Positions 1 to 7,718 are shown, counted from the stretch's first letter. The stretch: DNA of 38,289 nt from JBMFOH01 sp049969715 [NCBI: bacterium] (GCA_049969715.1 JBMFOH010000019.1:1-38289); one strand, 5' to 3'. Made by a program: numbers and translations. Notes: generated by a model from the sequence alone, not told the origin.

Positions 1-31
1 GTAGTAAAATATTTGCTATTAAATACAGCAT
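1..31 (-). CDS. 5' end of an unidentified leftward gene (truncated by window edge)
   Basis: An ATG on the minus strand at 31-29 is preceded by a near-perfect Shine-Dalgarno (AGGAGGTGA, 45-37) with good spacing. Only ten codons lie in the window (MLYLIANILL). They are hydrophobic, which would fit a signal peptide or first membrane helix, but no family can be assigned. A TATAAT lies upstream at 67-62. The strength of the ribosome binding site is the main evidence that this is a real gene. Confidence 0.6.
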   Translation of the reverse strand, partial: MLYLIANILL

Positions 32-42
32 TTAGGTCACCT

Positions 43-82
43 CCTGGAAGCTTTTTATAAAATTATACTACAAGCTTCCAGG
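43..82. repeat. Inverted repeat flanking a -10 box (operator candidate)
   Basis: The arms CCTGGAAGCTT (43-53) and AAGCTTCCAGG (72-82) are perfect 11-bp complements around an 18-nt AT-rich spacer that carries the minus-strand TATAAT. Transcription would begin near 55, so the RNA would contain only one arm. This favours a DNA operator over an RNA hairpin. There is no T-run on either side, so it is not an intrinsic terminator. Confidence 0.6.
62..67 (-). promoter_or_regulatory. -10 element of the leftward left-edge gene
   Basis: TATAAT on the minus strand, about 30 nt upstream of the start at 31. The -35 position (85-90) reads TTTTAC and is poor. The box lies in the spacer of an 11-bp inverted repeat (43-53 / 72-82), so a protein bound to the repeat would cover it. 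Confidence 0.5.
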
Positions 83-101
83 GGGTAAAATTTTGATTAC
101 A

Positions 102-123
102 GATCAGCTCCTTCCTGCTGATC
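102..123. repeat. Second dyad in the divergent intergenic region
   Basis: GATCAGC (102-108) and GCTGATC (117-123) are perfect 7-bp complements around an 8-nt pyrimidine-rich spacer. The dyad lies between the leftward promoter near 62 and the rightward -10 at 144, touching the -35 region of the latter. This is consistent with a regulator site. No T-run follows on either strand. Confidence 0.45.
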
Positions 124-140
124 CTCTAATCCTGTTATCG

Positions 141-149
141 TGATATAAT
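141..149 (+). promoter_or_regulatory. Extended -10 promoter of the flavin reductase gene
   Basis: TGA directly followed by TATAAT (144-149) gives a TGn extended -10, which can act without a good -35 (the 121-126 hexamer is not consensus). The gene's ribosome binding site AAGGAGG (166-172) follows, 9 nt before the ATG at 182. Confidence 0.6.
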
Positions 150-181
150 ATCAAAAAACTAGTTTAAGGAGGTATTTGTAG

Positions 182-688
182 ATGGCTCATATGGTTACTT
201 CTATAAAGGATTTAGTCATTAATCCGTTCACACTTATAGGTGAAGATTGGATGCTTATTACTGCTGGAGATATCAACTCATTCAATATGATGACTGCAAG
301 CTGGGGTGGTTTAGGTGTCCTGTGGAGAAAGGATGTTGCTTTCTGTTTCATAAGGCCTACTAGATATACGTACAATTTTATCAATAGGGGGGATTTTTTT
401 ACCCTCTCCTTCTTTTCTGAAGAGTATCGAGAAGCTTTGAATATATGTGGTTCATATTCTGGAAGGGAGGTAGATAAAGTCAAACTTACTGGTTTAACTC
501 CTATCGAAGATAGAGATCATAATACTGTCTTCTTTGATGAAGCTAGACTAGTTTTTATATGTAAGAAGATATACTACCAGGATATAAATCCTGAAAATTT
601 TATAGATAAAGGTATAGGTGAACACTATCCATTAAAAGATTATCATAGGATGTTTATAGGAGAGATATTAAAGGCATTAGTTCGGTAA
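182..688 (+). CDS. Flavin reductase-like domain protein
   Basis: 168 aa, the usual size of small flavin reductase / FMN-binding split-barrel proteins. Residues about 35-62 (MMTASWGG, then AFCFIRPTRYT) match the flavin-contacting strand and loop of this family, and NICGSYSGREVDK (about 88-100) is another typical block. Such proteins bind FMN and pass electrons from NAD(P)H or ferredoxin-type partners; the physiological acceptor cannot be read from sequence. The start at 182 has a strong AAGGAGG nine nt upstream and an extended -10 at 141-149; Met4 is an alternative. The gene is alone: the riboswitch downstream has its own promoter. Proximity to an FMN riboswitch is suggestive, but the riboswitch is downstream and cannot control this gene. 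Confidence 0.85.
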   Translation: MAHMVTSIKDLVINPFTLIGEDWMLITAGDINSFNMMTASWGGLGVLWRKDVAFCFIRPTRYTYNFINRGDFFTLSFFSEEYREALNICGSYSGREVDKVKLTGLTPIEDRDHNTVFFDEARLVFICKKIYYQDINPENFIDKGIGEHYPLKDYHRMFIGEILKALVR

Positions 689-693
689 TGAGT

Positions 694-722
694 TTGAAAG
701 TATATCCAGAATGATATATAAT
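694..722 (+). promoter_or_regulatory. Sigma-70-type promoter of the FMN riboswitch-pdxST transcript
   Basis: TTGAAA (694-699), a 17-bp spacer and TATAAT (717-722) form a near-consensus promoter just after the flavin reductase stop codon. Transcription should start near 729, about 15 nt before the riboswitch P1 helix, so the leader is made from its own start point. Confidence 0.8.
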
Positions 723-743
723 TTATTTAAAATTAATATAGGG

Positions 744-886
744 TTTTCTTTGGGGCAGGGTGACAGGATTTTTCCTGAATTCCCGACTGGTGGTGATGCC
801 TATTTTTGGGACGAGCCCATCAGCCTCAGCGGTTGATCCGGTGAGAATCCGGAGCCAACGGTATAGTCCGAATGGGCAAGGAAGTG
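744..886 (+). ncRNA. FMN riboswitch (RFN element)
   Basis: The conserved RFN blocks occur in order: GGGGCAGGGTG (752-762), TTCCCGACTGGTGGT (780-794), GAGCCC (813-818), CAGCCTCAGCGGTTGATCCG (821-840), GAGAATCCGGAGCC (843-856) and GGTATAGTCCGAATGG (860-875). P1 forms from 745-751 and 878-884 with two G-U pairs. A P2 extension hairpin (CAGG/CCTG) lies near 764-777. The element binds FMN. It is followed by an intrinsic terminator at 914-944, so FMN should switch transcription off. The 3' strand of P1 (GGAAG, 880-884) plus GGG (874-876) can alternatively pair with 910-917, which overlaps the terminator stem, giving a plausible antiterminator. The next gene is pdxS, not a riboflavin gene. Confidence 0.95.
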
Positions 887-913
887 TTTATTTTTACTAA
901 AGATTGTTGCTTC

Positions 914-944
914 TCCCCAGGGAAGACCCTGGGGATTTTATTTT
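914..944 (+). terminator. Intrinsic terminator of the FMN riboswitch expression platform
   Basis: A 9-bp GC-rich stem, TCCCCAGGG (914-922) with CCCTGGGGA (927-935), has a 4-nt AAGA loop and is followed by TTTTATTTT (936-944). It lies between the aptamer and the pdxS ribosome binding site (945-949), as expected for transcriptional control. Confidence 0.92.
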
Positions 945-957
945 GGAGGCGAATAAG

Positions 958-1833
958 ATGGAAAGAAGAAATTGGGAAGTAAAGAAGGGCTTAGCCCAGA
1001 TGCTTAAGGGTGGGGTCATAATGGATGTGACATCCAAGGAACAGGCAATAATAGCAGAAGAAGCAGGGGCAGTAGCGGTGATGGCTCTTGAGCGTGTACC
1101 TGCAGATATTAGAGCTGTTGGAGGAGTTGCCAGGATGGCACCTATCTACAAGATAAGAGAGATTATGGAGGCAGTCTCTATCCCAGTAATGGCTAAGGTA
1201 AGGATAGGACATATTGGAGAAGCAATGATATTAGAAGAGCTTGGAGTAGATTTTATAGATGAGAGTGAAGTATTGACACCAGCAGATGAATCATATCATA
1301 TCCTAAAGCATCATTTTGTAACTCCATTTGTCTGTGGGGCACGCAATCTAGGAGAGGCTCTTAGGAGGATCCAAGAAGGAGCAGCAATGATAAGGACAAA
1401 GGGGGAGGCAGGTACAGGAAATGTGGTAGAGGCGGTAAGGCATATGCGTATTATACAGGAGGAGATAAGAAAGGTTGTTTCTACCCCTGCCGATGAGCTT
1501 CCTAAAATGGCTAAGGAGTATGGGGTATCATTGGACCTTTTGTTAGAGACCAAGATCGCAGGTAGGCTTCCAGTAGTAAACTTTGCTGCTGGGGGCATAG
1601 CTACTCCAAGTGATGCTGCTTTGATGAGGATATTGGGGGCAGATGGGATATTTGTAGGTTCAGGGATATTTAAATCTAGTAACCCTCAGGCATATGCAAG
1701 GGCGATAGTAAGAGCCTGCACTTACTATGATGACCCTAAAACCCTTTTAGAGGTCTCTGAGGAGTTAGGAGAAGCAATGCCTGGACAAGAGATAGCTAAA
1801 TTAGAGGTAATGCTACAGGAAAGAGGATGGTAA
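958..1833 (+). CDS. pdxS: Pyridoxal 5'-phosphate synthase, PdxS subunit
   Basis: 291 aa, full length. PdxS builds PLP from a pentose phosphate, glyceraldehyde 3-phosphate and ammonia channelled from PdxT. The (beta/alpha)8 barrel shows both catalytic lysines: K80 in VMAKVRIGH and K148 in [10 protein letters not shown] (K81 and K149 in Bacillus subtilis). The phosphate-binding C-terminal GGIATP and GSGIF blocks are intact. The start is the ATG at 958 with GGAGG at 945-949; a longer reading from a TTG at 904 would run through the terminator hairpin and is rejected. pdxT follows with its start 3 nt after the pdxS stop. The gene sits behind an FMN riboswitch and terminator, an unusual controller for B6 synthesis. 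Confidence 0.97.
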   Translation: MERRNWEVKKGLAQMLKGGVIMDVTSKEQAIIAEEAGAVAVMALERVPADIRAVGGVARMAPIYKIREIMEAVSIPVMAKVRIGHIGEAMILEELGVDFIDESEVLTPADESYHILKHHFVTPFVCGARNLGEALRRIQEGAAMIRTKGEAGTGNVVEAVRHMRIIQEEIRKVVSTPADELPKMAKEYGVSLDLLLETKIAGRLPVVNFAAGGIATPSDAALMRILGADGIFVGSGIFKSSNPQAYARAIVRACTYYDDPKTLLEVSEELGEAMPGQEIAKLEVMLQERGW

Positions 1834-1835
1834 CT

Positions 1836-2402
1836 ATGAATGTTGGGATTATAAACCTGCAAGGTGGAGTAATCGAACATGCCGATGCAGTCACAAGATT
1901 AGGACATGAGGTGTTATTTATAAGGTATCCTCACCAGATAGATTGGGTAGATGCTTTGATAATTCCAGGGGGAGAAAGTACTACTATTGGGATGCTTATG
2001 GCAGAAAGAGGCTTGGTTGAACCGATAAGGAGGAGAATAGAAGAGGGTATGAAGGTTTTTGGAACCTGTGCTGGGATGATACTTCTTTGCAAAGAAGTAG
2101 AGGGAAAATCTTATTGCCGCATTCCAGTATTTCCTGCCACTGTTAAAAGGAACGCCTTTGGCAGACAGAGAGAAAGTTTTGTAAGGAATCTTTCAATACC
2201 TATCATTGGAGAACCCCCTTTTAAAGGAATCTTTATCCGTGCTCCTTATATAGAAACAGTAGGACCAGAGGTTAACATCCTCTGTAAACTTGACGATGAA
2301 AAGATTGTGATGGCAGAGTATAAAAATATGTTGGTGTGCGCATTTCACCCCGAACTAACAAATGACCTGAGGATTCACAGATTCTTTCTAGAGAAAAGCT
2401 AG
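1836..2402 (+). CDS. pdxT: Pyridoxal 5'-phosphate synthase glutaminase subunit PdxT
   Basis: 188 aa class-I glutamine amidotransferase that hydrolyses glutamine and delivers ammonia to PdxS. The triad is visible: C78 in FGTCAGM, H171 and E173 in FHPEL. PGGEST marks the oxyanion region. The ATG at 1836 is preferred: GAGG at 1823-1826 is 9 nt upstream, whereas the in-frame ATG at 1827 is immediately adjacent to it. The gene is translationally coupled to pdxS. It converges on tRNA-Ser, whose 3' end is 2 nt away, leaving no room for a dedicated terminator. Confidence 0.96.
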   Translation: MNVGIINLQGGVIEHADAVTRLGHEVLFIRYPHQIDWVDALIIPGGESTTIGMLMAERGLVEPIRRRIEEGMKVFGTCAGMILLCKEVEGKSYCRIPVFPATVKRNAFGRQRESFVRNLSIPIIGEPPFKGIFIRAPYIETVGPEVNILCKLDDEKIVMAEYKNMLVCAFHPELTNDLRIHRFFLEKS

Positions 2403-2403
2403 A

Positions 2404-2491
2404 TGGCGGAGAGGGTGGGATTCGAACCCACGGGGTAATTCTACCCTCTCGCTTTCGAGGCGAGCGCCTTAATCCACTCAGCCACCTCTCC
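2404..2491 (-). tRNA. tRNA-Ser (anticodon CGA)
   Basis: 88 nt including an encoded CCA. The acceptor stem GGAGAGG/CCTCTCC is perfect, followed by discriminator G. The anticodon stem CTCGC/GCGAG encloses loop CTCGAAA, giving anticodon CGA. The long variable arm (GGGTAGAATTACCC) is typical of tRNA-Ser, and the T-arm contains GGTTCGAATCCC-type sequence. It is the last gene of the long minus-strand run. Its first nucleotide (2491) is also the last base of the rpoZ stop codon. Confidence 0.97.
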
Positions 2492-2676
2492 TACTGGTAC
2501 TTGATCTTTATCTTATCTTCAACTAGTTCTTTTATCGCCGCGCTTACGGGATTTAATCTTCTAATTGATAGGGTGGCACTTTCATGTATCTCTTCTGCCC
2601 TTTTAGCTACTGCTATAGTTAGTATGTATCTGTTATGAGTTACCCTTAATATTTCATCAAGAATTGGTATATCCAA
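2491..2676 (-). CDS. rpoZ: DNA-directed RNA polymerase omega subunit
   Basis: 61 aa, matching the short omega proteins of Gram-positive-like lineages. The core block RYILTIAVAKRAEEI is the signature of omega, which helps fold and assemble beta' in RNA polymerase. The start is TTG at 2676 with a strong AAAGGAGG (2693-2686) nine nt upstream; no ATG is available there. It overlaps the 3' end of yqeG by 20 bp. The stop TAG (2493-2491) shares its G with nucleotide 1 of tRNA-Ser. Confidence 0.9.
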   Translation of the reverse strand: MDIPILDEILRVTHNRYILTIAVAKRAEEIHESATLSIRRLNPVSAAIKELVEDKIKIKYQ

Positions 2677-3184
2677 AATTCTCTGCCTCCTTTACAATCT
2701 TTGGTAGAAATCTTCTCTCGATAATCCTTAGTAATCTTGTAGTGAGAAAGTCCCTGTTAGTTAATGGCTTAACTAATATAGGCCTTATACCTACTATATT
2801 ACTTCCCAAGACATCCATAAACAACTGATCTCCAATAGATATTACATCTTTCTTATCTAGATTTAAAACCTTTAATGCTCGATTAAATCCGATAGGAAAA
2901 GGTTTTAAAGCCATAAAAATCACAGGAAGCTCTAACCTCCTACTAATGAATAAAGCTCTTTCTCTCTTATCAGAATTAGATAAGAGGCAAGCCCTCAGGT
3001 CTCTTTCCTTCATCTTCTCTATAAACGCTTCTATCTCCTTGGGTATCTCCCAAGAACCCCAAGGGACAAGGGTATTATCTATATCAAAAATTATCCCTTT
3101 GATATTATACATTAACAGTTTCTCTATATCAATTAGGTGTACCTTTTCTGCAAAACCGAATACCTTAAGGAGCTTATAACTCAC
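2657..3184 (-). CDS. yqeG: YqeG family HAD IIIA-type phosphatase
   Basis: 175 aa. The HAD motif I is FDIDNTLVPWG with nucleophile D34 and acid D36; motif II is LLSNS; motif IV is IGDQLFMDV. This matches the YqeG branch of HAD IIIA phosphatases, whose members include phosphatidylglycerophosphate phosphatase-like enzymes, so a role in phospholipid metabolism is possible but not shown here. The start is GTG at 3184, overlapping the stop of the LptA-like gene by 4 bp, so translation is probably coupled. It sits next to envelope genes lptA and lptC. Confidence 0.88.
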   Translation of the reverse strand: MSYKLLKVFGFAEKVHLIDIEKLLMYNIKGIIFDIDNTLVPWGSWEIPKEIEAFIEKMKERDLRACLLSNSDKRERALFISRRLELPVIFMALKPFPIGFNRALKVLNLDKKDVISIGDQLFMDVLGSNIVGIRPILVKPLTNRDFLTTRLLRIIERRFLPKIVKEAENFGYTNS

Positions 3185-3819
3185 TGTTGTTTAACTTGAA
3201 ATTCTACATCTACTGAGCCAGTTGCTTCTAATACCTGAGTATCTGTATCTAAGACTGCGTCTGTACTCTTTAATGTTAGGTCTTCTCTTAGGATTACTAC
3301 ATTACCAGTTAACTTAAACTGATTCTTATCGAGGAGGAATGTACCAGAATCAGCAGTTGCCTTTGTTCCTTCTTGTTCCAGACTTACCTGTTCTACCCTA
3401 GCCTCCTTTGTACTTGTATTGTAGTCTAGCTTAGAACAGTTTATAGTGGCAGTGGTTTTCCCTTTGTCATCCAGGGTCAATATCTTTACATCCTTGTTCA
3501 AGAGGATCCTATTGTTATTTAGATCTGCTTGCATATCTACCCCTGTAATCTTTATCTTCTCTATTTCTATCCTCACTGGCCCTGGCATTACCATAGTCTG
3601 CTTGTCTTGACTAAAGTCAAGTGAATTACCCCAGATCCTTGGTCCATCCTTTAATTCTACCCTAACATTCCCTTCGACTTTAAGGAGCTTGGTCTTCATA
3701 TCATACACGAGTTTGTCACCATACAATTTCCCACTTTGAGTAGAGACTTGTTTTTGTCCATATAAGATGATTGGCACTATAAATAGTAGTAAGAGTGTCA
3801 AAATAAGGGTCTTACGCAT
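3181..3819 (-). CDS. lptA: LptA/OstA-like LPS transport periplasmic protein
   Basis: 212 aa with an N-terminal signal peptide (basic MRK, hydrophobic stretch to about residue 20, then YGQ). The remainder is the repetitive beta-jellyroll pattern of OstA/LptA proteins, with recurring strands such as LLKVEGNVRVEL, GPVRIEIEKIKITG and LTGNVVILR. Known LptA forms the periplasmic bridge that carries LPS to the outer membrane, so this gene implies a diderm envelope. ATG 3819 has a strong AAGGAGGAG just upstream. It lies 12 nt after lptC and overlaps yqeG. No LPS ABC-transporter subunits (LptB, F, G) are in the window. Confidence 0.85.
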   Translation of the reverse strand: MRKTLILTLLLLFIVPIILYGQKQVSTQSGKLYGDKLVYDMKTKLLKVEGNVRVELKDGPRIWGNSLDFSQDKQTMVMPGPVRIEIEKIKITGVDMQADLNNNRILLNKDVKILTLDDKGKTTATINCSKLDYNTSTKEARVEQVSLEQEGTKATADSGTFLLDKNQFKLTGNVVILREDLTLKSTDAVLDTDTQVLEATGSVDVEFQVKQQ

Positions 3820-3831
3820 AACTCCTCCTTT

Positions 3832-4347
3832 TTAAAAGTTCACTACAAGGCTTCCCCATAACTCTATCTTCTGGGTTAAAAAATTAGCTCTAATATTATT
3901 ACATCTAGCAGTATAAGAGCCTAATCTCACCTTAATATTACCATTTGCCTCAAATAGAGTCTTACTGTTAGTCCAACTGAGGGTATCAGCTGTTACATCG
4001 ATACCTTCTCCTTTAATCCTTCCCCTTGAATAGATATTAAAGTTACTGTTAGTGAAATCTATCTCTCCGTTTACTCCACTAAAAGACACAATAACATTCT
4101 CCTTTTCATCATACACCTTCCCGTCGATATGCCCCTTTAGGATAGCACTCTCTTCTGTTTTATTCTGAAAGGAATCTACCTTTAACTCGAAGATCTTTCT
4201 TCCCTTAGTCATTCCTATTACCTCTCCTCCCTCTACTACTATCTTTGGACCTTTAGATACAGGGGTCTCTTCTAAAGATGATTTCCACAGCCACCAACTT
4301 AACAATGCTATCCCTACTATAATTAATATAGTAATCCCATACCTCAT
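3832..4347 (-). CDS. lptC: LptC-like LPS export protein
   Basis: 171 aa. One N-terminal membrane anchor (about residues 5-20, ending WWLWKSS) is followed by a beta-rich periplasmic domain (IDGKVYDEKENVIVSFSG; GEIDFTNSNFNIYSRG). The anchor plus OstA-like jellyroll and its position directly before lptA identify LptC, which connects the inner-membrane LptBFG transporter to LptA. The start ATG overlaps the surE stop by 4 bp. Confidence 0.82.
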   Translation of the reverse strand: MRYGITILIIVGIALLSWWLWKSSLEETPVSKGPKIVVEGGEVIGMTKGRKIFELKVDSFQNKTEESAILKGHIDGKVYDEKENVIVSFSGVNGEIDFTNSNFNIYSRGRIKGEGIDVTADTLSWTNSKTLFEANGNIKVRLGSYTARCNNIRANFLTQKIELWGSLVVNF

Positions 4348-5111
4348 AATTCATTTACAAGGCTTTCATAGCTCTGAGTTATCTCTTCTAGATGGTTGTA
4401 GTCGGTCATATCTATCTTTATAGGGGTGATAGATATATAACCCTCCTTTATAGCACCAACGTCACTACCTGGTTCATAGTTGCTGACAGGAACTGCATCA
4501 ACCCAATAATAGGGTTCTCCCCTGGGGTCCAAGCGTTTAACTATATTAGGAACGTACCTTTTAGCTCCTTGATAGGTAAACCTTACCCCTTTAGGTCTTT
4601 CAATTGCAGGTATATTTACATTTAATAACACATCCTTAGGAAGCCCAACCTTTATTACTGCCTCTGCAAGTCTAGTGGTAAAGTTAGCAGCCATATCAAA
4701 AAGAGTAGGTTCTAATACCTTATAAGAAGCTAAAGAAACCGCTATGGAAGGAATCCCATTTATAAGTCCTTCCATAGCAGCAGAAACTGTCCCGGAGTAG
4801 GTAATATCTATCCCTACGTTTGAACCATGATTTATCCCAGAAACCACAATATCTACCTTATCCTTTATAATCTCACATACCCCAAGAAGAATACAATCTG
4901 CAGGGGTTCCTGTAGTGACCCAAACCTCAAGCTCACTAGATATTCTTTTTACTCTTATAGGCTCTTCTACAGTAAGGGAGTGTCCACTGGCACTTCGTTG
5001 TCTGTCTGGAGATACAATTACAACCCTACCTAATCTACTCAATGCCCTCCCTAAGGCATTGAGCCCGACCGAACCTACACCATCATCATTAGATATCAAG
5101 ATTGTTGGCAT
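4344..5111 (-). CDS. surE: 5'/3'-nucleotidase SurE
   Basis: 255 aa, normal family length. The metal-binding NDDG motif is at residues 8-11, followed by the conserved SASGHSLT block, GTPADC and SGINHGSN (the metal-ligand Asn). SurE is a divalent-cation-dependent phosphatase acting on nucleoside 5'/3'-monophosphates and polyphosphate and is linked to survival under stress. The ATG at 5111 has only a weak ribosome binding site, suggesting coupling to spoVS, which ends 6 nt upstream. Confidence 0.95.
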   Translation of the reverse strand: MPTILISNDDGVGSVGLNALGRALSRLGRVVIVSPDRQRSASGHSLTVEEPIRVKRISSELEVWVTTGTPADCILLGVCEIIKDKVDIVVSGINHGSNVGIDITYSGTVSAAMEGLINGIPSIAVSLASYKVLEPTLFDMAANFTTRLAEAVIKVGLPKDVLLNVNIPAIERPKGVRFTYQGAKRYVPNIVKRLDPRGEPYYWVDAVPVSNYEPGSDVGAIKEGYISITPIKIDMTDYNHLEEITQSYESLVNEL

Positions 5112-5117
5112 TTATAT

Positions 5118-5381
5118 TTACTTACGGGGCTCAACAATAAACTTTATTGCAGTCCTTTCTTCATTGTCTATCACTACATTTACAAATGCCGGAATACATA
5201 TAACCTCTAATCCACTTGGAGCGAGAAACCCTCTAGCTATAGCAATTGCTTTTACTGCCTGATTTACTGCTCCTGCTCCAATAGCCTGCATCTCTACAGA
5301 ACCTTCTTCCCTTATTACCCCTGCTAAAGCTCCAGCTACTGAATTTGGATTAGATTTTGCTGAAACCTTCAATGTCGTCAT
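5118..5381 (-). CDS. spoVS: Stage V sporulation protein S (SpoVS)
   Basis: 87 aa and very close to the canonical protein: LKVSAKSNPNSVAGALAGV, then QAIGAGAVNQAVKAIAIARG, then ERTAIKFIVEPR. SpoVS is a small Alba-fold-like protein needed for late sporulation stages in Bacillus. It is also widespread in non-spore-formers, where its role is less clear, so its presence does not prove sporulation. The ATG at 5381 is chosen because GGAGG (5393-5389) is 7 nt upstream; the ATG at 5387 would be only 1 nt away. It follows ymdB by 2 nt, part of the rny-ymdB-spoVS arrangement. Confidence 0.96.
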   Translation of the reverse strand: MTTLKVSAKSNPNSVAGALAGVIREEGSVEMQAIGAGAVNQAVKAIAIARGFLAPSGLEVICIPAFVNVVIDNEERTAIKFIVEPRK

Positions 5382-5383
5382 CT

Positions 5384-6193
5384 TCATTCCTCCTTATAAT
5401 ATTTTCTAATTCTTTTTATAGATATAGCCTTGCCAGAATTTATATCTATATCTAGTAATATACCGTTAAAGAGGGTCCTCCCTTTTGCTACCTTAAACCT
5501 TTTAGGGAGTGAAGTAAGAAATCTCTCTATTATTATCTCTTTATCCTCTCCTATCACTCCATCAGCAGGTCCAATCATTCCTACATCAGATATATATGCA
5601 GTACCTAGAGGAGAGATCTCTTCATCTGCAGTCTGTACATGGGTATGGGTGCCAAAGATAGCACTTACCTCTCCATCTAGATACCTCCATAATGCCATCT
5701 TCTCTGAGGTAGCCTCAGCATGAAAGTCTATAACTATATTCCTTATCCCTTCCCTATGCATCTCTTCTACAATTTCTTTCCCTTTTCTAAAGGGGCAGTC
5801 CAACTGTACCCCAGTAAAGATTCTCCCCATAAGATTTATGATACCAATCTTTTCTCCATTAAACAACTCCAATACGATAGAACCTCTTCCAGGTACATCG
5901 GGAGGATAGTTTAATGGTCTCAAGATTCTTTCTTCCTCCCGAATAATACCTACTCCTTCCTTCTTATCCCAGATATGGTTCCCCGAGGTAATGACATCTA
6001 CTGAGAGGGAAAAGAGCTCTTCTGCTACATCTTTAGTGATACCAAATCCTCCTGCAGAATTTTCTCCATTTACTACTATTACATCTATCGAGCTCTCTTC
6101 CCCTATCTCTCTTAGAGCCTTCGCCAGAGTTTCTCTTCCTGGTCTACCAACCACATCTCCTCCAAAAAGGACCCTTATTACGTTATCTGGCAT
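5384..6193 (-). CDS. ymdB: YmdB family metallophosphoesterase
   Basis: 269 aa, typical for the family. Metal-binding motifs are in order: GGDVVG (D13), [23 protein letters not shown] and GTHTHVQT. In Bacillus, YmdB is a dinuclear metal phosphodiesterase with activity towards 2',3'-cAMP and affects biofilm and motility decisions. The start overlaps the 3' end of rny by 11 bp, so the two are probably co-translated, in keeping with a shared RNA-related role. Confidence 0.94.
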   Translation of the reverse strand: MPDNVIRVLFGGDVVGRPGRETLAKALREIGEESSIDVIVVNGENSAGGFGITKDVAEELFSLSVDVITSGNHIWDKKEGVGIIREEERILRPLNYPPDVPGRGSIVLELFNGEKIGIINLMGRIFTGVQLDCPFRKGKEIVEEMHREGIRNIVIDFHAEATSEKMALWRYLDGEVSAIFGTHTHVQTADEEISPLGTAYISDVGMIGPADGVIGEDKEIIIERFLTSLPKRFKVAKGRTLFNGILLDIDINSGKAISIKRIRKYYKEE

Positions 6194-7718
6194 ATTCTAT
6201 CGCTCTCGTTTCTCTTATCACTACTACCCTTATCTGTCCCGGATATTCAAGTTCCTCTTCTATCTTCTTGGCTAGATCTCTAGCCAAACCGAGTGCTGTT
6301 AGGTCATCTATCTTCTCTGGTTCAACAACTACCCTTACTTCTCGTCCTGCCTGTAATGCGTAGGCTTTTTCTACTCCAGGAAAGGAGATTGCTAGTTCTT
6401 CTAACTTCTTTATACGTTTTATATATGCCTCTAATGTTTCCTTCCTTGCCCCTGGTCTTGCAGCTGAGATGGCATCAGCCGCTTGAACTAACACTGCCTC
6501 GATACTACTTGGAGGTTCTTCACCATGGTGGCTAGCTATTGCATTTATTACTATCTCATTCTCATTATACTTACGAGCAAACTCAGCTCCTAAGAGGGCA
6601 TGTGGCCCTTCTGCATCATAATCTAACGCCTTTCCTATATCGTGAAGTAATCCAGCCCTCTTAGCTAATGTAGGGTCTAATCCTAACTCTACAGCCATTA
6701 TACCTGCCAATCTAGAAACTTCCTGGGAATGATGTAGGACATTCTGTCCATAACTTGTTCTGAATATGAGTCTTCCCAGAGCCCTTACAAGTTCGGGGTG
6801 GACTCTTGTTAATTTGGCTTCAAAAACAGCTCTTTCTCCCTCTTCTTTTATCCTACCCTCAACCTCTTGCTGTGCCTTTTCTACTACTTCCTCTATACGT
6901 CCAGGGTGGATTCTTCCATCCTGGATAAGTCTCTCTAGAGAGAGTCTAGCTATCTCTCTTCTTATAGGATCATAACTTGATAATACTACTACTTCTGGGG
7001 TATCATCTATAATTAGATCTACCCCAGTAAGGGTTTCTAAGGTCCTTATATTTCTCCCTTCTCTTCCTATAATCCTACCCTTCATCTCCTCATTGGGAAG
7101 GGTAACAACCGATACAGTGGCAGAAGCAACCTCATCAGAAGCACACCTTTGAATGGCAGTAGCAACTATCTCTCTTGCTTTTTTGGTGGCTTCCTCTTTT
7201 AGTTCCATCTCTATCTCATAGAGTCTAGAAAGGGCTTCTCTCTTTGCTTCAGCTTCTATGCTACTTATAAGCATACTCTTTGCCTCCTCTGTAGACATAT
7301 TAGCAATCCTCTCCAATTCCTTAAGCTGTTTCTCTTTCATACTCTCTACCTCTTGGTACAATTGATTGATAGACTCTTCCTTAGCTTGTAACGCCCTTTC
7401 TCTCCTTTCAATACCTTCCTGTCTTTTCTCTAATGTTAACTCTCGCTGTGAAAGTCTTCGTTCCTGTCTTTGGAGGTCACCCCTCTTCTGCCTAAGCTGT
7501 CTTTCAGTATCATTTTTTATCCTTTCAGCTTCATCCTTAGCTGATACAATAATCTCAAGCTTCTTCTTTTCACCCTCATCCTTTGCCTTTTCAATGATCT
7601 CATTTGCTAACCTCTCTGCTTCCTTTATTATACCTTCTGCCCTGTATTTCCTGTAGATATAACCAACGCTTCCTCCGATGATAGAAGCGATTATAGCTAT
7701 TAATATACTCCAAATAAT
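6183..7718 (-). CDS. rny: Ribonuclease Y, full length with a probable ATT start
   Basis: The frame runs without a stop from 7724 to 6183. It encodes an N-terminal membrane helix ([20 protein letters not shown], about residues 3-22), a long charged coiled coil (about 25-150), a KH domain ([10 protein letters not shown], about 214-223) and an HD domain (HD at about 359-360). This is the full RNase Y plan. Length from 7718 is 511 aa, close to the roughly 520 aa norm. There is no ATG, GTG or TTG in frame before the TTG at 7361; starting there would lose the helix and most of the coiled coil. A ribosome binding site GAGGTGA (7731-7725) precedes two ATT codons at 7718 and 7715, so ATT is the likely start. 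RNase Y initiates bulk mRNA decay at the membrane. recA ends 21 nt upstream. Confidence 0.9.
   Translation of the reverse strand: MIWSILIAIIASIIGGSVGYIYRKYRAEGIIKEAERLANEIIEKAKDEGEKKKLEIIVSAKDEAERIKNDTERQLRQKRGDLQRQERRLSQRELTLEKRQEGIERRERALQAKEESINQLYQEVESMKEKQLKELERIANMSTEEAKSMLISSIEAEAKREALSRLYEIEMELKEEATKKAREIVATAIQRCASDEVASATVSVVTLPNEEMKGRIIGREGRNIRTLETLTGVDLIIDDTPEVVVLSSYDPIRREIARLSLERLIQDGRIHPGRIEEVVEKAQQEVEGRIKEEGERAVFEAKLTRVHPELVRALGRLIFRTSYGQNVLHHSQEVSRLAGIMAVELGLDPTLAKRAGLLHDIGKALDYDAEGPHALLGAEFARKYNENEIVINAIASHHGEEPPSSIEAVLVQAADAISAARPGARKETLEAYIKRIKKLEELAISFPGVEKAYALQAGREVRVVVEPEKIDDLTALGLARDLAKKIEEELEYPGQIRVVVIRETRAIEYAR

Noticed and set aside
102-123. Dyad as an intrinsic terminator
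   Set aside because: Short stem, mixed flanks and no T-run on either strand.
904-957. In-frame extension of pdxS to a TTG at 904
   Set aside because: It would translate through the riboswitch terminator hairpin; ATG 958 has a well-placed GGAGG and matches known PdxS N-termini.
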